A stretch of DNA of 63,334 nt from Clostridiales bacterium (GTDB lineage: Bacteria; Bacillota; Clostridia; Lachnospirales; Lachnospiraceae), in the NCBI GenBank assembly GCA_003343625.1, contig QAKV01000010.1, positions 1 to 63,334 on the forward strand, given 5' to 3'. Under the pieces are notes generated by a model. It was not told where the DNA came from. It did not search any database and worked only from the letters and a program-made list of their open reading frames with translations. A program made the translations under genes and the position numbers. Of this stretch, positions 17,169-23,560 are shown in pieces. The number at the start of each line of letters is the position of its first letter. Position 1 is the stretch's first letter.

Positions 17169-17199
17169 TTAGTATAAGCTAACGAACATTAGTAGTCAA
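17169..17199 (-). promoter_or_regulatory. Promoter and iron-box-like operator of feo operon 1
   Basis: Minus-strand -35 TTGACT (plus 17194-17199), 17-base spacer, -10 TATACT (plus 17171-17176). The region holds three half-sites spaced ten bases apart on the plus strand, TTAG (17170), CTAA (17180) and TTAG (17189-17192), giving two overlapping inverted repeats that cover the -10 and the spacer. This resembles DtxR/IdeR-type iron boxes (TTAG and CTAA halves). A DtxR-family regulator is encoded at 20791-21171, but the link is inference. Confidence 0.6.
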
Positions 17200-17235
17200 G
17201 AACATTTTTGATCATCTATTCTCAATAAGCGCGAA

Positions 17236-17289
17236 GGGCCGCCGCAGAAAACGGGATGGCATACAGCCATATCGTTTCCGCAGCAGCCC
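17236..17289. repeat. Large two-part hairpin downstream of the ABC exporter
   Basis: Outer arms of about 17 bases (17236-17253 with 17273-17289) pair with wobbles, enclosing a perfect inner ATGGC/GCCAT stem (17256-17260 with 17266-17270). There is no T tract on either side, so it is not a standard terminator. It sits between the convergently unfavourable ends: 3' of the exporter operon and behind the feo promoter. Confidence 0.45.
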
Positions 17290-17338
17290 CTGAAGGATGC
17301 CGAAATTCGGATTTATAATATTTTATTTCTCCAGAAAA

Positions 17339-18919
17339 CTATAACGCTTCAAACCGGGAGGGGCCGTTTCGCATCAGCTTCCTCCACACCAGCAGACCCA
17401 GCGCCGTAAACAACACAGCCATCGCCAGACAAAATACCTCGAACCCGATCTTCCTTCCGGTCAGCACATACAGTCCTGCGGCCGCTGCCACGATCAGGAT
17501 CGAACCCAGGCAGGCGATCATGGCCGAAGCTGACTGCTTGATCACCACGGTGTCGTTGTCCCAGTCCAACTTGGGAAAATGCAGATTTACCATCAATTCC
17601 GCCGCCGCCAGAAATCCCGTCATGGCCAGGCTGACCAGAGCCATACAGATCGCCCGCATCGCCGATATTCCCAGCGAACAGGCTGCCAGAATCGTGAAAA
17701 TCAGAGTTGCCGGCCACGCCAGAACCAGATTTAAACAGATTTTCGCCCCAAACAGGATGGATGGCTTTAACGGCGCTTCTTTCAGCAGCCAGATCGTCCT
17801 CCCTTCCAGGCTGATGGAGACTGCCGTCGGATAAACGGTGGCCAGCAGAAAGGCCATGCACCCCAGGAGAACGGGGTCTGCCAGCTCATGTCCTGCGACC
17901 TCCATCAACAGAGCCATCTGATCCTTCATCACCGTCATCCAGACGCCGGCTGCCAGTAAAAGGACGACGCCGACTCCCGCGTTGAACAAATAGCTGGGAG
18001 TGGAAAAGAGGCGCCCGATTTCCTTTTTGAGCATGGCTCCAAAAGGCCCTTCTTCCTTCACCTTCGTCAACCGATAATCGTTGCGGATCAGTCGGGACTG
18101 AAGGCTGGAAAGGATCGCCTGATACCGGATGGAAAACAGCCAGGTTACGCCAAAAAAAGGCAGGGCGCAGAGGATCCAGCTGCCCAGCAGCGCCGCCCGG
18201 TTTCCCTCCATTCCTTTGCCCAACAGGCCGATGGGTAAAAACCAGGTCATGAACAGGCGACGGGCCTCTTCCCGGTGATTCAGCAAAAGAGTACCGATCT
18301 GATTGATCTGCATACATCCCAGCATCAGCGCCAGAAACAGGACGATGGAAATCAGATTTGACAACAGCGCCCGATGCTTCATTCTGGCGCCGGCCCAGGC
18401 GACCACATAGGCCCCCAGGGAAGCCAGCAGGGAGGGCAGGAAGGGAACGAACAGAATGGAGAGCGCTAAGCGCAGGAAATAGAGGGGATCCTTTCTCTCT
18501 CCGAAGATATAGCCAGCCGCTCCCGACGGGATCATCCAGAGGCCAACAAACAGAAGGTTCTCCAGATAAAGGGCGCTCATCCTGGAGAGCATCACGGAGA
18601 ACGCGCTCACAGGCATGGACAGGATAAGATCCGTGTCCTTTCCGCCGAAGATGATCCCGCTGGCCGCAAAAAAGGTGAAGACCAGGCTCACCGCCACCGC
18701 CAGCAGAGTCATCACGGGAAGCAGAAATTCCAGCACTCCCGCTTCTTCCAGCAGTTCGCCCATCAGCCAGCTGTAAAGTCCGGAGATATAGAGGGCCAGA
18801 AAGGCCATCAATCCCACGGCTCCTGCCGCGGTAGCGTTCTTCTTCTTTCCCTGTCCCGTGGCGAAAGTATGCAGCATCTGCCGGAAGCTGACGCCGACCA
18901 GCAATCTCAACTCACGCAT
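17339..18919 (-). CDS. ABC exporter permease
   Basis: A 526-residue membrane protein with roughly twelve hydrophobic segments (first at about 30-50, GAVGLMAFLALYISGLYSW). It resembles the large permeases of Firmicute ABC-2-like exporters that pair with a single ATPase; no enzymatic motif is visible. Its start overlaps the end of the ATPase gene by eight bases. The cargo is unknown; lipids, peptides or drugs are possible for such systems. Confidence 0.75.
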   Translation of the reverse strand: MRELRLLVGVSFRQMLHTFATGQGKKKNATAAGAVGLMAFLALYISGLYSWLMGELLEEAGVLEFLLPVMTLLAVAVSLVFTFFAASGIIFGGKDTDLILSMPVSAFSVMLSRMSALYLENLLFVGLWMIPSGAAGYIFGERKDPLYFLRLALSILFVPFLPSLLASLGAYVVAWAGARMKHRALLSNLISIVLFLALMLGCMQINQIGTLLLNHREEARRLFMTWFLPIGLLGKGMEGNRAALLGSWILCALPFFGVTWLFSIRYQAILSSLQSRLIRNDYRLTKVKEEGPFGAMLKKEIGRLFSTPSYLFNAGVGVVLLLAAGVWMTVMKDQMALLMEVAGHELADPVLLGCMAFLLATVYPTAVSISLEGRTIWLLKEAPLKPSILFGAKICLNLVLAWPATLIFTILAACSLGISAMRAICMALVSLAMTGFLAAAELMVNLHFPKLDWDNDTVVIKQSASAMIACLGSILIVAAAAGLYVLTGRKIGFEVFCLAMAVLFTALGLLVWRKLMRNGPSRFEAL

Positions 18920-19637
18920 CCTCTTTTCCCTCCTGTGCCAGCTCCATGAAAACGGCTTCCAGACTCTCTTTTCCCACGATCTGTTCCGTAGGGCCCTCTT
19001 CCACCAGCTTTCCGCCGCGGATGATGGCGATCCGGTCGCACAGCTTCTCCGCCACTTCGAGGACGTGTGTGGAAAAAAGCACGGATCCGCCGTTTGAACA
19101 TATTTCCTTCAGGAACTGTTTCATCACGAAAGCGGCCTGAGGATCCAGACCTACGAAGGGTTCATCCAGAACCAGCAGTTTCGGCGCGCGGATCAGAGCG
19201 GAAATCAACGCCAGTTTCTGCTTCATCCCGTGGCTGTATCCGGAAAGCTGGCTGCCGAGTACGCCCGTCATCTCGAAAGCGTCCGCGTACCTGCCGATCC
19301 GCTCCGTCCTCACATCAGCCGGCAACCGATAGAGATCCGCCACGAATTTCAGGTATTTGATTCCGGTCATAAAATCGTACAGTTCCGGATTATCCGGTAA
19401 AAAAGCGGTGATTCTTTTGGCTTCCACCGGCTCTTTATGAATATCTTTTCCGTCTATGAGAATCGATCCTTCCCGAAAATCCAGAATCCCGGCTACGCAC
19501 CGCAGCGTAGTAGTCTTTCCCGCGCCATTGTGACCGATGAATCCAGTGATCTGTCCGTCCGGGACAGTGAGATTCAGGCCGTCGACAGCTTTCTTGTTCC
19601 CGGTATAGGATTTGGAAAAATTCCTGATCTCCAACAT
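18912..19637 (-). CDS. ABC transporter ATP-binding protein (exporter type)
   Basis: A 241-residue ATPase with Walker A GHNGAGKTTT, signature LSGYSHGMKQKL, Walker B LLVLDEPFVGLDP and switch STHVLEVAEKL, the pattern of ABC-2-type exporters. I favour the ATG at 19637, eight bases after GGAG; a start at 19652 has no usable spacing. It heads a two-gene operon with the permease and has a near-consensus promoter at 19693-19721. Confidence 0.88.
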   Translation of the reverse strand: MLEIRNFSKSYTGNKKAVDGLNLTVPDGQITGFIGHNGAGKTTTLRCVAGILDFREGSILIDGKDIHKEPVEAKRITAFLPDNPELYDFMTGIKYLKFVADLYRLPADVRTERIGRYADAFEMTGVLGSQLSGYSHGMKQKLALISALIRAPKLLVLDEPFVGLDPQAAFVMKQFLKEICSNGGSVLFSTHVLEVAEKLCDRIAIIRGGKLVEEGPTEQIVGKESLEAVFMELAQEGKEDA

Positions 19638-19692
19638 GCTTTTTTGCTCCATTCCGCCGTAAAACGGCTTATTGTATTATTGATTTAGTACA

Positions 19693-19721
19693 ACTATACA
19701 ATAGTTTTCACATACTGTCAA
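19693..19721 (-). promoter_or_regulatory. Promoter of the ABC exporter operon
   Basis: Minus-strand -35 TTGACA (plus 19716-19721), 17-base spacer and -10 TATAGT (plus 19693-19698). It is a near-consensus vegetative promoter placed about 55 bases before the ATPase start. Confidence 0.65.
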
Positions 19722-19736
19722 CGGGGATTTATTTTC

Positions 19737-19765
19737 TTTACAATCCCCCTCGAATGAATTATGAT
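19737..19765 (+). promoter_or_regulatory. Promoter of the oxidoreductase gene
   Basis: Plus-strand -35 TTTACA (19737-19742), 17-base spacer, -10 TATGAT (19760-19765). It overlaps a GGGGATT/AATCCCC inverted repeat (19723-19729 with 19742-19748), so it could be repressor-controlled. It is divergent from the exporter promoter. Confidence 0.5.
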
Positions 19766-19792
19766 TATGAAAAAGAGACAGGAGGAATGACT

Positions 19793-20776
19793 ATGTTAAA
19801 GGTCGGTATTTTGGGGGCCGGCGGCATCGCTTCCGCCATGGCTAAAACCATCTCGCAGATGACTTCTGCCCGCAATTTCGCGGTGGCGAGCCGCGATCTG
19901 AATAAAGCCCGCGAGTTCGCCGCAAAATGGGGAGTGACGAAAGCATACGGATCCTATGAAGAAATGCTTGCGGATCCGGGCGTCGACCTGGTTTATGTGG
20001 CGACTCCTCATTCCCATCACTATCCCCATGTCAAACTCTGCCTGGAACACGGCAAGCATGTCCTCTGCGAAAAGGCGTTCACCGTCAACGCCGCGCAGGC
20101 CAGAGAACTGTTTCGCATCGCGCGGGAGAAGCATCTTCTCCTCACGGAAGCCATGTGGACCAGATTTCTTCCCATGCGCGGGACGATCAATGAGGTGCTG
20201 CGCAGCGGTATCGTCGGCAAGCCCTGGCTTCTGACCGCCAATCTGGGTTATATGATCAGCCAGGTGGAACGCTTAAAGGAGCCTTCTCTGGCCGGCGGAG
20301 CCCTTCTGGATGTGGGAGTTTACCCGCTGAATTTCGCCGCCATGGTGTTCGGCAATGATCCCGTTTCCATCACGGGCACCGCCGTTCTCTCCGACAAAGG
20401 CGTGGATCGTCAGGATTCCATCACCTTGCGATATGCGGACGGAAAGATAGCCGTGCTGAATGCCACCATGATGGGGATGAGCGATCGCCGGGGCGTTATC
20501 GACTGCGATAACGGCATGCTGGAAATCGTCAATATCAACTGCCCGGAGGAACTGCGCGTATATAACAAAGACCGACTTCTCATCGCCTCGTACCGCGCTC
20601 CCAAATGCATCAGCGGTTATGAGTACGAAGTGGAAGCCTGCGTCCGCGCTCTGGATGCCGGCGGCATCGAATGCCCTCTGATGCCCCACGCGGAGACGGT
20701 CCGAATGATGGAGTGGATGGACGATCTGCGCGCCCAGTTCGGCGTCAGGTATCCTGACGAAATCGAAAAGCTGTGA
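19793..20776 (+). CDS. Gfo/Idh/MocA-family NAD(P)-dependent oxidoreductase
   Basis: A 327-residue enzyme. The N-terminal Rossmann fold begins LKVGILGAGGIASAMAKTI, followed by the family motif VATPHSHHYPHVKLCLEHGK and the EKAFTVNAAQA motif with the catalytic-type Lys. The C-terminal half is the alpha/beta sheet domain (GGALLDVGVYPLNFAAMVFG). It resembles the trans-1,2-dihydrobenzenediol/xylose dehydrogenase branch; the substrate, probably a sugar or cyclitol, is unknown. Aggagg at 19780-19785 fixes the start at 19793. The DtxR-type regulator follows by 14 bases and may be co-transcribed. Confidence 0.88.
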   Translation: MLKVGILGAGGIASAMAKTISQMTSARNFAVASRDLNKAREFAAKWGVTKAYGSYEEMLADPGVDLVYVATPHSHHYPHVKLCLEHGKHVLCEKAFTVNAAQARELFRIAREKHLLLTEAMWTRFLPMRGTINEVLRSGIVGKPWLLTANLGYMISQVERLKEPSLAGGALLDVGVYPLNFAAMVFGNDPVSITGTAVLSDKGVDRQDSITLRYADGKIAVLNATMMGMSDRRGVIDCDNGMLEIVNINCPEELRVYNKDRLLIASYRAPKCISGYEYEVEACVRALDAGGIECPLMPHAETVRMMEWMDDLRAQFGVRYPDEIEKL

Positions 20777-20790
20777 AAGGAACAAAAGAA

Positions 20791-21171
20791 ATGGTTGTAA
20801 ACGAATCTGCGGAAAACTATCTGGAAACGATTCTGATCCTGAGCAAAAGCCGTCCTGTGGTCAGATCCGTAGACATCGCGGAAGAAATGGGATTCAAAAA
20901 ATCCAGCGTCAGCGTCGCCATGAAAAACCTCCGGGAGAAAAAACATATTACGGTGACGAAGGAGGGCTTCATTTATCTGACGGACAGCGGCAGGCAGATC
21001 GCGGAAATGATTTATGAACGCCACGAGCTGCTGACAAAATGGCTTACCAGACTGGGGGTAGACCCCTCAATCGCCGCCAGAGACGCCTGCCGGATGGAAC
21101 ATGTCATCAGTCCCGAGAGTTTCTCCGCCATCAAAGAACACGTGCGCCGGATCGGAGATCTGGGAGAATAA
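20791..21171 (+). CDS. DtxR/MntR-family metal-dependent transcriptional regulator
   Basis: A 126-residue protein. The N-terminal winged helix reads ESAENYLETILILSKSRPVV then VDIAEEMGFKKSSVSVAMKN, followed by the dimerisation helices with Glu, Cys and His residues that bind metal (ARDACRMEHVISPESFSAIK). It lacks the SH3-like third domain, as MntR does. It should repress metal-uptake genes when Mn2+ or Fe2+ is plentiful; the two feo operons in the window are candidate targets. The ATG at 20791 is preferred because AAAGGA precedes it; an upstream GTG at 20773 overlaps the previous stop. Confidence 0.88.
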   Translation: MVVNESAENYLETILILSKSRPVVRSVDIAEEMGFKKSSVSVAMKNLREKKHITVTKEGFIYLTDSGRQIAEMIYERHELLTKWLTRLGVDPSIAARDACRMEHVISPESFSAIKEHVRRIGDLGE

Positions 21172-21191
21172 GAGCGGATGCGCTCCAAAAG

Positions 21192-21238
21192 AAGGGACTG
21201 TTTCAAAAACCGGTTATCAGTTTTTGAAACAGTCCCTT
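21192..21238 (+). terminator. Strong bidirectional terminator between the DtxR-type gene and carD
   Basis: A perfect 19-bp stem (21192-21210 with 21220-21238), loop CGGTTATCA, with T run on the plus side and a corresponding A tract on the other. It ends the oxidoreductase-regulator transcript and can serve the convergent carD-like gene as well. Confidence 0.9.
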
Positions 21239-21275
21239 TTCAAAAGTCGTTATTGCATTTTGCGCTCCCCGCTTT

Positions 21276-21812
21276 TTATACGGGATTTCTTTTCTTTTCT
21301 CCGGCCGATTGCCGGATCTTTTCAGACACATAGGACTCCAGTTTTTCTTTTCCCACGTTCAACACGATGGAAAACTCCTGAAACAGATTATCCTGCGCTG
21401 TTTTCAGATATCTGGAATCCATGACGGGAAGCTTCTTCCCCTGTTCGATCCGGGACCTTCTGCGCAGCTGCAGCTGCCGAATCATGGACAGCATCGCCTC
21501 CGCGTCTCCGTGATTCACCGCTTCCCGATAATGCGCCTCCCGGGCCCGATCATCCCGAATCCATTCTTCTTCCAACTCCGGAATCCTTTTCAGCAGATCT
21601 CTGACTTCATCTTCCGAGAGAAGGGGACGCATCACGCTCTTGCTTCCTTCGTGCTCTACGGGCGTAAAAATCCTGCTTCCCGGATCCGATACCAGCTGCA
21701 TCTCATAATACAGCCGGTCTTTGGGAATCCCTTCCATATTTAATGTCGTCACTTCCCTGATCTCACAAACGCCTTTACACCCGTAGATTACATAGTCCCC
21801 TTTTCGATACAT
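21276..21812 (-). CDS. CarD/CdnL-type RNA polymerase-binding regulator
   Basis: A 178-residue protein whose first 60 residues form the CarD_CdnL_TRCF RNA polymerase interaction domain (GDYVIYGCKGVCEIREVTTL, then RLYYEMQLVSDPGSRIFTPV). The remaining helical, charged half corresponds to the DNA-binding part of CdnL-type factors. It should bind the RNA polymerase beta subunit and alter promoter opening. Lachnospiraceae commonly carry several such small proteins. It is monocistronic and convergent with the upstream DtxR-type gene. Confidence 0.88.
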   Translation of the reverse strand: MYRKGDYVIYGCKGVCEIREVTTLNMEGIPKDRLYYEMQLVSDPGSRIFTPVEHEGSKSVMRPLLSEDEVRDLLKRIPELEEEWIRDDRAREAHYREAVNHGDAEAMLSMIRQLQLRRRSRIEQGKKLPVMDSRYLKTAQDNLFQEFSIVLNVGKEKLESYVSEKIRQSAGEKKRNPV

Positions 21813-21996
21813 AGCACCCTCTACTTTCTGTCACCGACGCGGTGACCTGCCGGATAAACCGCTTCAACTTCGCCTTCTGGTACTATTATACCCCAAAAAT
21901 GAGACTTTCGCTAACGAAATCTTCTATTTCTGTTCATCTTTGTCTACTATTGCGCATATGCCCGGAGATCTTTTTTGTGCAGAACGCCGCTCTGAA

Positions 21997-22134
21997 TCAG
22001 TTTTCCTTCTTCTTCCCGGTGATTTTTGACATGATCAGGACGACCAGCAGGATCACCAGGCTGGCTGTAAAAATGCCCAGCATCCCCTTCCACATGATTT
22101 CCAGTGCGATCGTGAAAACTTCCATGCGATCCAT
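21997..22134 (-). CDS. Small OadG-like membrane subunit
   Basis: A 45-residue protein starting MDRMEVFTIALEIMWKGMLG, with one membrane helix (about 17-37) and a Lys-rich end (KITGKKKEN). The length, topology and position right after a decarboxylase beta subunit match the gamma (OadG/MmdD-type) subunits that anchor Na+-pumping decarboxylases. A GGAGGAGACGGGA site precedes it. It is 24 bases downstream of the beta gene. Confidence 0.75.
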   Translation of the reverse strand: MDRMEVFTIALEIMWKGMLGIFTASLVILLVVLIMSKITGKKKEN

Positions 22135-22158
22135 TCCCGTCTCCTCCTTCCATCGACT

Positions 22159-23295
22159 TTACAGAAACCGGCTGACCAGGTTGATCACCAGGCCGCCCGC
22201 CACAACGGATGCGATCTGCCCCGAAACGTTGGCTCCTGCAGCGTGCATCAGGATCACGTTGCCGGGACGCTCGGTCTGAGCGATTTTCTGAACCACGCGG
22301 GCCGACATCGGGAAAGCGGAGATGCCCGCCGCGCCGATCATCGGGTTGAGTTTGTTCTTCCGGAACAGGTTCAGTATCTTCGCGAATACGACTCCGCCGA
22401 TGGTATCGAACACGAATGCCACAAGACCGATGACCATAATCAGGATCGTTTCCGGCCTTACGAATTCTTCCGCACGCATGCTGAAGGAAATCGTAATGCC
22501 CAAAAGCAGGGTGATCAGGTTCGCCAGATCATCCTGTGCCGCCTGGGAGAGGGTTTTTAAGACGCCACATTCCCGCAGCAGATTGCCGAACATCAGGAAA
22601 CCGACCAGCGCCACCGAGGAAGGCGCGATAAATCCTACGATAACCGTCACCACAATAGGAAACGCGATGCGCATTCCCTTACTCACGTTGCCGGGATGAT
22701 AATCCATCTGAATGCATCTTTCCTTTTTGGTGGTGACCAGCTTGATAGCGAAAGGCTGCACGATGGGCACCAGCGCCATGTAAGAATAAGCGGCCACCGC
22801 AATCGCCCCCACATAAGCGGAATTCAACACCTGGGATACCAGAATGGAAGTGGGGCCGTCAGCCGCGCCGATGATACCGATGGATGCGGCATCCTTGATA
22901 TCGAATCCGAGCAGCGCCGCCACGCAGATCGCGAAGAAGATGCCGAACTGCGCCGCCGCGCCGAACAGAAACATAACGGGCTGGGACAGAAGCGGGCCGA
23001 AATCGATCATCGCCCCGATTCCGATAAACAGAAGGATCGGCATCGCTTCGGAGGCCTCGATCCCGACTTCAAACAGCCACTGAATGATACCGTGGGTTTC
23101 CACGGTACCCTGTACGACCTGGTCGATCACTCCGCTCATGGGCAAATTGACCAGGATCGCGCCAAATCCCATGGGCAAAAGCAGAGAAGGCTCATATTCC
23201 TTTTTGATCGCAAGGTAGATGAGAACGATCCCCACCACATACATGACCAGCTGCTGCCAGGTCACATTTCTGAAACCATCCAATAGAAACTCCAT
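22159..23295 (-). CDS. Sodium ion-translocating decarboxylase, beta subunit
   Basis: A 378-residue membrane protein of the OadB/GcdB/MmdB family. The conserved region with the Na+-coupling Asp lies in IGIIGAADGPTSILVSQVLN (about 135-155), and later motifs include GNLLRECGVL and MHAAGANVSGQIASVVAGG. It couples decarboxylation of a biotin-bound carboxyl group to Na+ export. No carboxyltransferase alpha or biotin-carrier gene is next to it in this window, so its partner must be elsewhere. AGGAGGAG precedes the start. Confidence 0.93.
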   Translation of the reverse strand: MEFLLDGFRNVTWQQLVMYVVGIVLIYLAIKKEYEPSLLLPMGFGAILVNLPMSGVIDQVVQGTVETHGIIQWLFEVGIEASEAMPILLFIGIGAMIDFGPLLSQPVMFLFGAAAQFGIFFAICVAALLGFDIKDAASIGIIGAADGPTSILVSQVLNSAYVGAIAVAAYSYMALVPIVQPFAIKLVTTKKERCIQMDYHPGNVSKGMRIAFPIVVTVIVGFIAPSSVALVGFLMFGNLLRECGVLKTLSQAAQDDLANLITLLLGITISFSMRAEEFVRPETILIMVIGLVAFVFDTIGGVVFAKILNLFRKNKLNPMIGAAGISAFPMSARVVQKIAQTERPGNVILMHAAGANVSGQIASVVAGGLVINLVSRFL

Positions 23296-23306
23296 AATCT
23301 CCTCCT

Positions 23307-23327
23307 TTTATACTGTATCAGTATAAA
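23307..23327. promoter_or_regulatory. Operator-like palindrome before the decarboxylase beta gene
   Basis: A perfect 9-bp inverted repeat, TTTATACTG (23307-23315) and CAGTATAAA (23319-23327), with a 3-base centre, directly upstream of the ribosome site of the beta-subunit gene. It is suitable for a dimeric repressor. The truncated Rrf2 gene beside it may once have encoded the regulator, though this is speculation. Confidence 0.5.
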
Positions 23328-23380
23328 TATAAAATAAATCTTCTCTCTTGTGTTGTTCAGATTCCGTTAAGAAGATGCAT

Positions 23381-23537
23381 TCAACCGCATCTTCCATCCA
23401 GCAGATCCCTGAGCGTCACGCTGTACAGATATCCATCGATCAGCCCGTCCAGCTTCTCCCACATAGGGCGGGTCAGGCAGGTTGCCGGGCGCTCGCATCA
23501 CGCGCAGCGCATACCTCCCTTTCGTGGAAACCATCAT
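23381..23537 (-). pseudogene. Internally deleted Rrf2-family regulator
   Basis: The minus strand starts MMVSTKGRYALRVM, the invariant N-terminus of Rrf2 regulators, then changes frame and continues with the Rrf2 C-terminal signature RPMWEKLDGLIDGYLYSVTL ending DLLDGRCG and a stop at 23381. The central part of the roughly 140-residue protein (most of the winged helix and the cysteine region) is missing and the join is out of frame. A GGAGGG-like site is present before the ATG at 23537. The remnant is clear on inspection of both frames. Confidence 0.8.
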
Positions 23538-23560
23538 GTTCAGCGCCCTCCTTAACAGAT

